From the NCBI RefSeq assembly GCF_016086655.4, contig NC_052132.2:18106805-18170804 (forward strand): 64,000 nucleotides of DNA, written 5' to 3'. The notes under the pieces were generated by a model. That model was not told the origin of the DNA and did not search any database. It saw only the letters and a list, made by a program, of their open reading frames with translations. This document shows, piece after piece, positions 22,801 through 34,600 of this stretch (within the stretch, counting starts at the first letter, position 1; each line of letters starts with the position of its first letter). The stretch is from Lepeophtheirus salmonis (taxonomy: Eukaryota > Arthropoda > Copepoda > Siphonostomatoida > Caligidae). The translations under genes were made by a program, and so were the position numbers.

Positions 22801-23379
22801 ATGTCATGTTCGTGTTCTGCGGCTTAAATAAGAATTAAAAATGTGGATTTCAGCCTGCGGGAGCTCAAACATCTTCATTTTTTTCCATAATGTAATGTAT
22901 AATATATACTTGTTAAAAAAAAAAAAAAAAAAACTATGTAAAAAAAAAAAGGAATGCTAAACTTCTTTTTCCTCAACCAAATATATATTATGAAAGACTG
23001 AGTCTTATGAAACCATCCTAAAGCAAACCAAACCCCAAACCGATCACGACATGAATTTAAATATTAGTGAAAATGCCCTGTGCTATTTCTTTTGTATGGC
23101 CAAAACTTGAGGCCATTAATAAAAGTTCTCTAAAACATGTTTTATTGTAAGAAATTGTTTCCATCTTGAAAAATCGGATTCACCCATCGTAGGAATTTCG
23201 ATTTTAATCTTTCCTTATAATCCTCAAATTTGAATAGAGGTGGATTTAGTATAGGCTCGAGTCCAAACCTCATTTTATCGAGCACAATAAGCTTGTGGCC
23301 GAACCTTCCAACCTTACATTTATTTGTAATGTAAAATAATTCATTTACAACAAATCAATGAAGTAACTTTTGATTTGAC
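22801..23379. other. Interval with an A-run and no supportable gene
   Basis: AT-rich. A long A tract lies at 22916-22933 with a second at 22941-22950. Nothing else recognised. Confidence 0.5.
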
Positions 23380-23429
23380 ATCCAGCCCCCCAAGGAAAAA
23401 TAAAATGTATATAATCCTGCACACGCCCT
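23380..23429 (-). repeat. Terminus of a family N repeat
   Basis: The reverse complement starts gggcgtgtgcaggattatat and ends in ccttggggggctggatg, matching the ends at 367 (minus) and 28194 (plus). The AT-rich body expected beyond the terminus is not obvious. Confidence 0.5.
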
Positions 23430-23639
23430 ATTGTGTGATATTCCACTTTAGCAACTAGTTATTACATTGTGATGCTTTAAATATATTTAGCTCTCATGAA
23501 TATAAATTGGAATACTTTTATTCGATAGATTATCATATTTTGGCCCATAACCTTACCCAAATCCCCACACCTCGTTGCCCGACTTAGACCGAAACCTGAT
23601 ATTTTTTAGCCTCATCCTCCATTAATTTTAAAGTAATCA

Positions 23640-24120
23640 GCTTGGGGAAGTAGATTATATGGAGGGCATGGATTTTTGATGGTTGTGAGTTTCCAGAATT
23701 GATCATTTTTATCCTTCATCATAGACAAGTACCTATAAGTCCTTTGGTGTCAGACTAAGTCGACTGTACAGGTCTTATCATCAGACAGGCTAACTATTCG
23801 ATCAGATAATGACTTGAGGTTCTTTAGCAGTCCTTGACAATGTCAGAAATGGGTATTCTTTATTGTAGGGCGCAAAAGTGCCTCATAAGGGCTTCCTACT
23901 CTTCTTTTTAACATACCTTATGACTATGAAAGATACATCTTGTTGCATTTTTTAGCATCAACAGGGTTGGACTAGTCCCAACATCCCTTTTCAGCATTCC
24001 AGTATCGATTTTTGACTTTACGCTGAATCTGGGTTTTTGGTGGATGTGTTTTCCTTCTTCATTAATATTTTTTAGTCGATAAATGGTCCTACAGATCATT
24101 TACAATATTGGAGATGCTTA
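23640..24120 (-). mobile_element. Family M mariner-like transposase, N-terminal half
   Basis: A minus frame (24099-23908) reads CRTIYRLKNINEEGKHIHQK then KSKIDTGMLKRDVGTSPTLL, with the layout of the linker and second helix-turn-helix of Tc1/mariner proteins. Further left, in shifted frames, are SHYLIE and SDDKTCTVD, the first catalytic block (SDEKTWTVD in relatives). RTYRYLSMMKDKNDQFWK follows before homology fades near 23640. The second and third catalytic blocks are missing. No TIRs were found. Confidence 0.65.
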
Positions 24121-26499
24121 ACTTACAAAAATGCTAATGAGATTCTTTGCTTCGAAAATGATTTTAGCACGCGAAAAAAATTTCATAGAAGTAATGGTAG
24201 GTGAAAAAAAGATTTTTGGATTATTTATTCATCTAATTAATAATTACATACTAGGCGTGTTTGCTAATGGAAAATCATGCTTTATAATATAATATAATTA
24301 TACAAATATCAGATGACACTCAACCTCAGGCTTGTTTCATATATAAAAAAAGGTTCTAATTCAGATATTTTTTTTTTTTGAATTTTATATAACAAGGTGT
24401 TTTTTTTTGTATGTTGCATATGTGGAGTAAAAATAATTAAATGGTTAAGTCTGCGTCAATCAAAGTCAACATACGTCTCTCTGGTTTTGATTCTTACACT
24501 TATGGAAAAAACATTTTGTTGAGCTTTTTATTCAGTAAACCTTTCAAACACGAGTTCCTGAGTGTATATTTTTTTGTTAGCTTAACAAATTTCCAACATG
24601 CTTAATAGTCCATCCAATCACAATTCCCCAACACTTTTTAAAGTCGAAGTTATTATGTGGAGTAGAACATAGCCACTAGACGTGTTAGTTCATTAATTAG
24701 ACTTGTGAATAGTCAATGGGATCAGAGAACAGTGTAACATTGGAGTGAGATATTGTGTGTTTTGTCGTTCCTCGTTTAGGAGTACATAAATTATTTTCAA
24801 AAACTTATGAATTTATTAGCAATAGTTAGATTTTGAACTATTTCATTTTCTGTTCATCTATTTAACTCTCTTTTATTCCAAATATTTTCTTTATACATAG
24901 CACAATTATTTACTACTTATAACTAATATATATAAATTTATATTCAATAGACTCCAATGACTCACAGAAAGGCTATATTATTGTCCGCAGGATCTTCAAA
25001 CAATTGGCTAGATTGATTAGGAGTAGTAAATATATTATGATCCTTAGTTCTAATGTACCGCGAGCTGAATTTTGAAGCTCAAATATTTTCAAATTTATAT
25101 ACATATATATATAACTCGAGTAATAACGAGCTATACTACTTAGTCACCTGAATACTCATTACTCATAAACACCTTTTGCTCACAAACAAACTTCCTAGTC
25201 AAATAAGCATATTTTTTAAAGAAGTTTTGAAAACTTGTCTTTCAAAAATTATTTTTAATAATTAATATTCTGCAGATTAGTCTACAAATATAATTAACTT
25301 ATTTGAATCGGAGTGATCAGCGTCATTTAACAATTAATATAATCAACACATCAATTTTTTTATATTGTAGACGGGTTATAACCAATATATTTTTAATGAC
25401 ACTGATGAATATCAAAATGAATGCATATGAATAATATGTAGAAAAATAAACGTTTTAAACGGCTAACCTGTATCATTTATGTATTCAAACTTAAAGAAGA
25501 AAAATTGATTAAAAAAACTATTCTCTATAAATTAATAATTAAAGAAACAAATAAATATAGCGGGTTGAAAAGGAAAAACGGTTATTGAGTGTGTTTATTT
25601 TTCATTTTTGATCATTATTTAATTAGTCGTGGAGGTGTAAAAATCTTCCCCTAAAAGAAGAATGATCGCCTATCTTATTATAAGTTGATTTAACAACGCA
25701 TTATAAAATTAATATAAATGAAATATTTTTCCTGGACTAACGCTATCTAAATGTGGCAGGTTCTTCTCTCACAGTAACTACTTTTGTGATAATACACATT
25801 GCACAAAAATAATTCTCAAATGCGAGTGTCTAAAAAACACGAAAAATATTTTAATATATACATATTACTTCAATCAAATTATACCAAATACCATTTCTGT
25901 TATGAGTAATTTCTTTAACCTGTCATTCATATCTTGAGATTGAAATGGTGAACATCAGTGCCCTTTTTAGGAGATTGAGACCCTTTTAAGGTTTCTGAAG
26001 TTTTTATTTTTATTTTATTTTAGCTGTATTTAAATCATTTTTCGGGGTTATCAGCCATGGAATCCGAAATGGTAAAAGTGATCACTCTGAAAGTTATCTC
26101 GTAGACGTATAAAATAACCAATCTTGTTCCTCTGATATTTTTTCGGCCTCTGAAATCATTCAGAGCTATTTTATTTTTTTTAAGATCCAAAAAATACCTT
26201 GAATCTGTTTTTAAGATTCGTAATAGTTTTAGTATCCAAAGCCAATTCGGTTTTCGAATATTTTCGGATTATACGAGGTTACTCATACCGTACCTGAGTA
26301 CTCCGGTTTCCACGACCCGTCATATTTCAATCATAGCTATATAAATTAAAACTGTGGGGTATGTTATATCATCAAACGAACAAAGCTTCTAATATTCAGA
26401 AGTCAATCACATTTTTGTATAATGGAGGATCAAAATGTGTTTAAATAAGAGATATATCACTTATTCAGAAATACAGTTGTTGCATTTAGAATTAAAAAA
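24121..26499. other. Long interval with one dispersed repeat and no supportable gene
   Basis: AT-rich. Positions 24991-25050 match 2393-2452 in direct orientation. A ta-rich tract lies at 25095-25115. A run of phrases such as tttcggcctctgaaatc at 26060-26320 is unassigned. No exon-like frame or transposase block was recognised. Confidence 0.45.
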
Positions 26500-26870
26500 T
26501 TTATGAATGTTAATCGTCTTTTCATTCAAAACAGTTCTTACATGGGGTTCGAAGTTCCATCATTTTATCCATATTTTCGACTTTGGCTTTGTCTCTGTGA
26601 CATGAAAATAACAAGAATAGAAAGGACAAAACCAAAACTGCGCGGGATTGGTTGTTACAACATCAAACCATGAACATTTTTTCAGCTGCATGGCTTATAT
26701 TTTACTTCTAACACTACCTACGGTAAATGAATCACACTAATACAATACGAAAACGACATTACTAAAGCCATCTATTGGAAAAATAACGGATTTCTTTTTA
26801 CTAAGCCTATTACCGAATGGTTCATTAAAATCTAAACACTTTGAACTTTAAACTTCAACAAGATATAATA
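26500..26870 (-). mobile_element. Family P mariner, N-terminal fragment with 5' end
   Basis: The minus strand starts with the 45-bp gttgaagtttaaa-ttcaaagtg repeat (26806-26875), then a leader with ccaatagatggctttag. It continues into a shifting frame reading HAAEKMFMV, NPAQFWFCPF and KVENMDKMMEL. These match in order the KNAAE-KICAVYG, AQKWFxRF and VENVDKIME segments of mariner helix-turn-helix regions. The same order appears at 31912 and 39656. Truncated before any catalytic block. Confidence 0.6.
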
Positions 26871-26924
26871 AATTAATTAACAATACAAAAAAATTAATAC
26901 GATAACTAGATGGGTGTTTATGCT

Positions 26925-27165
26925 CTCTAAATCATTAATGTAGCTGCCCTTAGCGACAATGATTGCTTCAAGGATGCGGTGGAAGTCTTATCATCTGCTA
27001 CCGATATAGTCTTCCGTCATTGGATCCCAGTGCTGGCTGACAGTGGCGTTGGTCCTCGGTGTTTGGAAGGGGGAGTGTACAGGTATTCCTCTCGAGATGC
27101 ACCTAAAAGTTGTGGTCGAGTAGTTGGCATCATACCTTTAAGGGAGGGCAAAAGTGTCAAAAATG
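26925..27165 (-). mobile_element. Family G transposase remnant, C-terminal end
   Basis: The minus strand reads a decayed DANPLD-type block (DANYSTTTF), then HSPFQTPRTNATVSQHWDPM then TEDYIGSR. The last helix is FHRILEAIIVAKGSYIND. The final 60 bp (tagatgggtgt, gctctctaaat, gccgcccttagcg-like) match the left part of 47560-48308. The third catalytic aspartate is lost. The 68-codon plus frame here is an antisense artefact. Confidence 0.65.
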
Positions 27166-28193
27166 AGATCAAAAGAATCATTTAATTTAATATAGCGAAA
27201 TATGAATTGATTTATATCACTCTACCTTCATTAATTATTGTGTTCAGATGTAAATGACCACCTATTATTTCAAAAATACCGAAATTTAAACAAAATGACT
27301 ACTTATATGATATTTAAAAGTTTCAGAGGTTTTTTTTAGGTATTAATGTAATTCTGTTAACGGAAGGCTTTTATGAGAAAGCTAAATCCTCTAACAAAAA
27401 AAAAACAAAAAACTTTATTTCCATTTGTTGATTTGAACAGAAAGTAATCTTCAAAGGTTCATGGTTAAAGAAAAGTGTTTTTTAAATGTCATCAGTAACA
27501 TTATAAATCATTGTTATATCTTATTATTAACATTTGTTTTTTTCTTCCAACCTCGTTATCTCCATTGCCCTATTGTGCTTGATAAAGAATTATTATTTAA
27601 GTCATATATTCAAAAAAATGTATTTCTTTTAAGATATGTATGTATCAGTATATTTTGGGGATATGAGTAGATACCATAGAAAAGATTTTTCTAGGGAGAG
27701 AACAATATTTGTAACAATGAAAAGTATTTTTTTTGCTTTTTTTTACGTGCGTATGAATTAGAGTTATGAAATATGTATGATGGTATCTTTCGTTATAAAG
27801 AAAATGTTTATTTATATTTTTGTAAATAAGTTCAAAGTATTTTTAAGAGTTTTTAATGTGATTTTAATATTTATGTTGTGGGCATAGAAGTATATTTTTT
27901 GTACAATGTAAATAGAAAAAGACACAAAAAAAAGGAATAGAATTATTTTTGCGATCTATATATTTATTAGTGTTTAAACTTTGTCGGAGTTCGGTTTCGA
28001 GTGATTTTTCTTAACTGAACTGGATCAATATTCGCTCTAAACTTTAAACAAACTTTGTTATTAACCATGACTCGTAAGTGCCGGTGTCATTACTGAGACC
28101 ATTTGCATCTCCATCTGGACTGTTTACATGAAGGATGCCCAACACGAGGACAGCAGGCCGCACTGCGTCCCGCTTAATTTTTATGTACATTCA
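27166..28193. other. Interval with no supportable gene
   Basis: AT-rich, becoming GC-richer at 28070-28190. A short frame there (starting MTRKCRCHY) is broken by a stop after nine codons and was not recognised. Confidence 0.45.
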
Positions 28194-28600
28194 CGGGGGA
28201 GTCCGCTGGATTATATTGGGGGGGGGAGGGGCTTGGTTTTTAAAAATATTCAAAAAATTTAAAAAAATTCTGAAAAAAATTTGAAAAATTCACTACTATT
28301 TAGAAAAAAAATTAAAATATTACATATAACAAACCAAAAAAAATTGTAATATTATAGGTTTTAGAAAAACAACAGCTGTTAAAAAAAAACTAAATTTGTC
28401 GTAAGAAATATTAAATTTCAAATATTCAAATTCTTAAAAAAAATTTTTAATCATACATTTTTTGGTGAAAAATTTTCAAATTTTATAGTTATTCACCGAA
28501 AGTATAATTTTTTCGAAAAAAATTTCAAATATTTAATTTCTATTAGAAAGCAAAAATTCTTAAAATTTTTTTTTGAAAAATTATCGATCTGCGAAACCGA
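28194..28600 (+). repeat. AT-rich GGGCGTCC-ended repeat (family N), plus copy
   Basis: It starts cgggggagtccgctggatta, then a run of nine or ten G and aggggcttggttttt, matching the minus-strand terminus at 367. The body is A/T-rich with periodic ttcaaa, aaaatt, cactactattta and acagctgtt phrases. The far end is not identifiable. Confidence 0.5.
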
Positions 28601-28869
28601 AGAAAACACTTTTTTTAAGGATCAAATTACACTGTGTAAGCAATTTTTTAATTTCTTCAAAAAATAAAAAAATAAAAATTATGCTGACGTTCCTGAACAG
28701 GGTTGCCAGATTGGCCTTTTTTATGCAGCTTGTTTTTGAAAAATAAGATTGTTCCTAAATTAGAAATTAATATGTATTTAATAGTTTTGTTTTATGAAGA
28801 TATTTTTATAAAATTTAGTTTCAAATGTGGATTAAACTATTTCAAGTTGCATTTTAGATTTGGTTGCAA

Positions 28870-29155
28870 GGTAGAAAGGTTTGACATTCCCGGACTACAC
28901 CATCAAAAAGTACATAGTAATAACATTATGGCCTGCCTTGATGTGGCCCTGACCTCAACCTCCTGTACTTTGTATTTACTGGATTCTTCGAGAAAAATGT
29001 CTGCCGCAACTCTCAGCCAAATTTGGATTAATTCCGAGCTGCCTTTATGGCAGCGTGGTACTCCATGTTCACAGCCTTCATCATCATAAGCAGCTAATCT
29101 GTTCGCCGTCATATCGAGGCAGTTATTGCTTCTGAACGAAGATATGTTGAATTAA
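28870..29155 (+). mobile_element. Family D transposase remnant, C-terminal third
   Basis: Plus-strand frames recover PDLNLLYFVFTGFFEKNVC (third catalytic position, NPLD decayed to NLLY). NSQPNLD follows, then RAAFMAAWYSMFTAF and the end VRRHIEAVIASERRYVE, followed by a stop. The block order matches 9986-10312 and, inverted, 43690-43900. The 128-codon plus frame ending at 29089 uses a different frame and is not the transposase. Confidence 0.7.
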
Positions 29156-30190
29156 TAATATAGCTTATTATTGTATTTATGTTGGTTTTGTGTTGTATTG
29201 TCATGATTCAATAAAAAACACGTTTTTCATAATTTAGTCATACTATTGCAAGTTTTTTGTTCCCATTCTAAAGACTCAAGTATTATTATTTTCCCCGAAA
29301 ACAGGTTAGGATTAAAAAAATTGTCGCTCAATTACAAATCTCATTTTTTTTCCTCAAATATATTGTCTAAAAATTGTCTTATTTTTTAACAAGACAGCTA
29401 CAGAACCAAGTAAACCCGAATTAGTTAAAATTAGAGCAGTCTCAGACCGATCTATGATTTCATGACAGAACTTCATCACTAATATGTATGTAGGCCTATA
29501 CAAACATATCGTTTATGTATAAGAATATAGTGTAATTATATCTTTAATGCAATCAGGTGCACATATGTGTACTATTTTTGATTCCAACTTCTGTTGCATT
29601 TTACCTTTCAACGTAAATTAATTTTTTTTAGAGAGGTTTAAGACATATGCAATAGTGAAGGTCCGTGCCCCCTCTAAGATGAATTTATTAAAGAGCTTCA
29701 AATATAAAAGAAAATGCAAAATTCGGAAAAAAAAATAAGGCAAATGAAAAAAAAAAAAAAAAAAAAAAATTCTTAATTTTCTCCCTCCTTTAACAAAACA
29801 AAACTAAAAAAAAAAAAAAAAACCATTATCATATTAACCCTCTGTTAATGATCCTACTATTTTTACTACTGCGGTTTGTGGATAAAAAATTAAACGTATT
29901 TAATTACATTATAATGCAATTGTACGATCGTTATAATTTTTCACTATCTTTTTTAAATGTTCCATCCATTTTGAATATGAAATAAAAATTTAGAAATACT
30001 TGTATGAACATGAGAGATCGATAAAAATTAATATTTAATTTAAAACTATCTAAACAACATGAGTTTGTGTTCAACAAAGGTTATTGGTTATTCTTATTGT
30101 AAAAACTTTAAATTTTATTCTTAGTATGAATATATCCATAAAATATTCATTAGTTTATGATAATTTTGGAAATAAAATTATTACACATTC
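29156..30190. other. Interval with homopolymer runs and no supportable gene
   Basis: Two long A tracts (29747-29769, 29806-29822) flank an A/T-rich area. They have no SINE or LINE body attached that I can see. Confidence 0.5.
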
Positions 30191-30707
30191 CAAGGGCGTC
30201 CCCAGGGGCGGCAGGAGGGGCGGGCAGGAGGGCTGTACTTTTTACTAGAATAATTAATATTTGAATTTGTTTAAAAAAATAAATATTTGAAATTTAATTT
30301 TTACTATTTTCAGTTTTGTTTCCAAAAAATAAAAAAATTGTGTCGTAGATAGTTTAGTTTTTGAAATTTATTCTAAAAGTTTTCCAAAAAATTTAATTTT
30401 TGAATTTTTTGTGAATAGCTGTAAATTTTTGAAATTTCTTTCCAAAAAAATTAATATATATTTTTTTTTTTGTTGTAAGAAAAATTAAAAAATATAATAT
30501 TTTTAAAAGATTTTGGTTTTAAAGAATTTTATTTAAAAAAACTAATTTTTTTTGTGAATAGCCATGGATTTTTGAAATTTTTTTCCAAAAAATTTAAAAT
30601 TTGAAATTTAACCGTTAAATTTTTATTCCATGATAATTTAATTTTGTTTATTTAAATCTTAAATTAGAAACACTTGAAACCCTTAAAAAGGGGCTATCGA
30701 CGCCAAT
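30191..30707 (+). repeat. Family N repeat with both GC-rich ends
   Basis: The left end gggcgtccccaggggcggc and the right end aggggctatcgacgccaa are imperfect inverted repeats (tggcgtcgatagcccc when reversed). The interior holds repeated modules of about 60 bp built on gaatagctgta-attttt and ttccaaaaaattt. No target duplication is evident and there is no coding sequence. This is the only copy in the window with both ends. Confidence 0.5.
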
Positions 30708-31911
30708 GTGATAACAGCTGCAACAAGAGCGAAAAGATAACATTTCCAAGTCTCAAAAATAATCAATAAACCATTTATAAGTTATGTCCACTTTATAAAC
30801 AATTAATATACTATAAACTACTTTTTGTTATTTTTTGTCAACTTCTAATCAATATTATGAATTACTGTAGTTCAGTTTTTTTTGGTCTATATAAGTCATA
30901 AAATAAGTTTAAGATATAAAAAGGTAAGTAAAATTGACCAAATTTCGGGAGGAAAGTAACTTAACTTACTTTGAGATAACTAGTGTATTTCAGATTTCTC
31001 CTTTTTAAATCAAAATTGAGGTCATAAGAAAATTAAATTTTCTGTTTTTGACTTCATTTTTGGAATCCTCACTCTTCAAAATATTCAAGTACCGAATTTG
31101 AAGAGGTTAGCTTTTGAGGATAAAAAAATATACAAGAAAATGTAGCAGTTTGACAATAAAGTGACGTTGAAAATATTTGGTCTGAAATGAGTATCTATAT
31201 CTCAGAAATGACTCAGATTTATGTACTAAAATTCGGCAAACTTAATCTATTCATGAATTTGAGCTTGTGTGCCAAAAATCGTCCAAATATGAGAGGGTCG
31301 GGGGACATATCCTCGTCGATTTGACATAGAATGGACCCAGCTACAATTTTACATTTCCTTTCATAAAACAAAAGAAAATAATCCAAGAGATCAAAACGAA
31401 TTACATAGGAACAACTTGTAAGCAAAACAGTTACTTAAAATCACTAAACCTCGATTAAAGAATTAATAAATATACTAATAAATCCTAAGCAAGGGATTAT
31501 CAATAAATATAAAGAACTGCATATACTCTAATATATTGTTGGAGGAGTGCATTCAAAAATATTAAAGATAAAATGTAGATTCAAAGGAGTACGAAGCATT
31601 TTTATGAATCTCGGGGTGTATAATATCCCAGTTTCCTAACGGAAGGTTAATAAATCCTTTTTTAAAGCTATCAAATATATATTCTGAAGGCCACTTTATC
31701 CATAAAAGGACGGAAATTTAATTTCTAAAAAAAAGTAAATTTCCCATTAAAATTATATTATTATGTTTTGTAAATTGGTTCGTGTTTTTTTCGATAGGTG
31801 TCGTTAATGAGTTATCTCACAATTAATATATTTTATTATAAAAAAAGCTTAAATGATAAAGCGTACAATTATATATAAGTTCCTTAACTGTTTGTCCTTG
31901 CTGAAACCACT
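30708..31911. other. Interval with no supportable gene
   Basis: AT-rich; the 68-codon minus frame 31425-31219 has no recognisable motif. Slightly less AT-rich around 31240-31340. Confidence 0.45.
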
Positions 31912-32250
31912 TGTGTGTTACAGCGTGTCAAAATAGAAAAAAAAATCAAAAATCGATGCATTCTACAATATTACAACGACCAAGGTGAAAAGGCGGAGCA
32001 ATCAGCTAAAAAAAATTGTGCTATGTATGGATCCTATGCAGAATCGAATGCAACATCAAAGAAGTCGTTCCAACAATTCCATTTTGGTATTATGGACGCC
32101 GAAAATTTCGATAAAATAATGGAAATCGTCGAGTTGGACCGGGAGTTGAGTACTTATTCCAATTCTCTGGAAATGATGATTGCCAGAAGACATTTTTGAA
32201 CCATCTAAATCAAATAATTCTGACTATTTTAATTTTATTGTGAAAATAAA
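31912..32250 (+). mobile_element. Family P mariner, N-terminal helix-turn-helix fragment
   Basis: A 94-codon plus frame reads NRCILQYYNDQGEKAEQSAK, then AMYGSYAESNATSKKSFQQF, FGIMDAENFDKIMEIVELDR and ELSTYS. This follows the mariner N-terminus closely: first helix-turn-helix, WFxRFRSG linker, VDKIMEIVE-DR, second helix-turn-helix. A frameshift near 32180 moves the continuation to FLNHLNQII (KTVLNHLH in relatives), after which it ends. No catalytic domain. It is the most readable mariner N-terminus in the window. Confidence 0.75.
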
Positions 32251-32849
32251 GAAAAAAACCCGCGAAAAACTGTTTACGTAACCTATCATATCAAATATAG
32301 ACAAGCAGAAACTTTTCTAAATAATACAGCATCATCAGCTAAATTGTGCTTCTCCGCCTATACATTAGTATAGCCGTTAAGAGAACAGCCTCACCTCCTA
32401 ACAAAAAGTGAATAATAAAGTTCTTATATTAATGAATAAAAATGAAAATATAACAACGGGAAAGAATAGTAGTCAAACTAGGGGAAAGGGGGGGGCGATA
32501 ATAATATCCCAATCAGATATGTAACCTAGAATCTATAGGCAAAAAAACTTATGTTAATGGAATATTGCATGCTAATTGTAAGAGACTGTGATTGTTCATT
32601 CATTGGATCATTTACAGACCCATAACAAATAATAAAAAAGAATAATTTATCCAGTGAGCATATACATAAAACTGTAATGTGCCCTTCAAAAGCTATAAAT
32701 ACACATAAAAGTTAATATATTTAGTTATAAGGAGCACCCGTTTAAGCCTGTGTTGGCCTTATGGTAGACACAAAATTTTGTCTATATTCAGGGCCTTGAT
32801 TGGGGTTTGTTACAGGAGAGAAGTGACTTTTATTTATATATAGAAGTTT
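32251..32849. other. Interval with no supportable gene
   Basis: AT-rich with a short G run at 32487-32494; nothing recognised. Confidence 0.5.
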
Positions 32850-33130
32850 CCAATAAAGGTCTCCACAGAACATCATGATCCTTGAGAGCAGGGATAAGGA
32901 GATCATTCCGTACTTTACCCTGTTGGACAGTCAAGAAGGTAGTGGTATATTTTGGGAGACGTTGTAAATATGTGGTCAGAGAAAACAGGGATTTTATTGA
33001 TTGATTGTCAAATTTGTGTTATACTGTTGATTTTTATGAAAATTAAAAAAAATCTCTTTAGAAATAGAGTCGCAGCAGCGGTTTACTTTTTTTTCTCGAT
33101 TTGCGATCGTTTAGATGAACTATTCTTTAC
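32850..33130 (+). mobile_element. Family B transposase remnant, C-terminal tail and 3' region
   Basis: The phrases ttgagagcagggataaggag, cagtcaagaaggtagtgg and gggagacgttgtaaatatgt parallel 41980-42110 (RSLKVRIRRV, IKKAVVRLWRRCERVI in the better copy). The following 3' non-coding sequence also matches to about 33130 (attgtcaaatttgtgtta; tttctcgatttgcgatcgtt). The frame is broken in several places. The 68-codon frame from 32952 crosses the junction and is not the transposase. Confidence 0.6.
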
Positions 33131-33652
33131 TGTACTTTCTATGAAGGTACTGCAATAATGGCATATTTCATGTTTTACCGATATTTCTTTGACTATTTTA
33201 ATAGTAATTACTGAAATACAGTTATTCTGGGGCTCATAATAAGGTTTTCATTGTTCAAAGTTATATTTCTCATAAATAAATACAGTTGAATAGATCAAAA
33301 TGAAATAAAATTATTAATGTAAAGTTGGTAATTAGAAGTACCAATGTTTTAATTAAATAGTACAGTTTAAGATGACTCTTAACATTTGCTTATACAAGTT
33401 GCAACTCTTACACAACATAGGAAATAAATCCATTTTGTTAAAAGTAAAATTTCATTACAAATATTCCAACAACATATGTACATATATAACCAAATTTAAA
33501 ATACTACCCAATTTATTTAAATGGTTGAATGATCCGTTTGAATATTTAAAGGAAAGGAAAAAAGTTCCTTTATTCGTTCAATTATAATTTAGTACAATTT
33601 ATTAATATAGGTAGACATAATATTTTTTTGACATCTTTATATCTATATAGTA
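33131..33652. other. Interval with no supportable gene
   Basis: AT-rich; the 71-codon plus frame at 33372 shows no motif. Confidence 0.5.
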
Positions 33653-33937
33653 GATTAGGGAAAAAGTAATTTCGTATTTTCCTCTTCTTTTCAATACTTT
33701 ATAAAAAGTATTACAAATAATCTAATTCAACCCAAGTATGGCCCGTTCTGAGACCTCGATACTCGACGCACAATAATTTACAACAGAACCGGATAAGTGG
33801 GATACTACTCGAAAAGACTTTGTAGTATACACTCACAACTTTACAACGCTATATCGAATGATCCGATGTGACCAATAATGATCAAGATATACTTAGTTTT
33901 AAAAAGGAAGGAAATACGCCTTACTTTTTCATCAATC
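33653..33937 (-). mobile_element. Family I MITE, 285 bp
   Basis: Flanked by TA. The left end gattagggaaaaagtaattt and the reversed right end gattgatgaaaaagtaaggc form TIRs. The left 100 bp match the 3' coding tail of family I (compare 20900-20985). At about 33753 the sequence switches to the 5' leader (gagacctcgatactcg) seen at 520-535. The whole transposase is therefore removed by one internal deletion, leaving both termini. Confidence 0.8.
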
Positions 33938-33939
33938 TA

Positions 33940-34346
33940 CTATTATTCTTTAAAAGACCAGAAACCATTCTAGGTTATGAGTAAATAGAAATAGTACGAA
34001 CGAATAAAATTAAACTTATTATGCCTTAAAATAACTTAAAAGAAGTACTATTATTAATTACTCTTTTCGTAAGATTTTATATATCTTATCTTATCGCCTT
34101 TAAATCTATAAATCAAGTGACCATTGATAATATTTTGTACATGTACCTTATGATTCAGAACCCCGTCCAGGGCCTATTTTCAGGGGGGTCAGGCTGAAAA
34201 ACAATCAATGCTCTAAACGATAATCTCAGTTTCATTAGAATCCTTGTCTACAAAAAATATTTTATCCCCACTTAAGATTTTGCTTTTTATGATATGACAA
34301 ATAGTATTACTTTATTATTACCTACTTTATTTTCCCTCGTGCCATA
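33940..34346. other. Interval with a family N-like end and no supportable gene
   Basis: ccccgtccagggcctatttt followed by caggggggtc at 34161-34191 resembles the GC-rich edge of family N. No AT-rich internal repeats follow. Confidence 0.35.
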
Positions 34347-34600
34347 CAGAGTGGGTACCCAAAAGTTGCAGTGGCATTTAATTACGCTTTTATCATCGTT
34401 ATTTTAGTAAGCAGGCTTCATTACGCAACGTAACGACAGCTAAAACAAAAATAAACACTTATTTTAAAAACCCATGCGGCAAAAAGTAAAGAGTATTTTG
34501 TAGCAACACCGAAAAAGGCAATGAATGAGCGAACTCTTCCGTGCCAGTGCCGAAAAGGGCTGCAGAGACCGTTGGCATATCAATACAAATAATTAACTAG
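34347..34600 (+). mobile_element. Family D element, 5' TIR and helix-turn-helix start
   Basis: The left edge, after TA, is cagagtgggtacccaaaagt. A leader with cattacgcaacgtaacgaca follows, then a decayed N-terminus in which KRAAETVGIS is readable (34555-34590). Homology stops there. The leader phrase recurs at 35830. This is the only family D piece with an identifiable terminal repeat. Confidence 0.6.

Noticed and set aside
29740..29825. Poly-A runs as retrotransposon tails
   Set aside because: No reverse transcriptase, SINE body or target duplication is attached; simple homopolymers are common in this AT-rich DNA.
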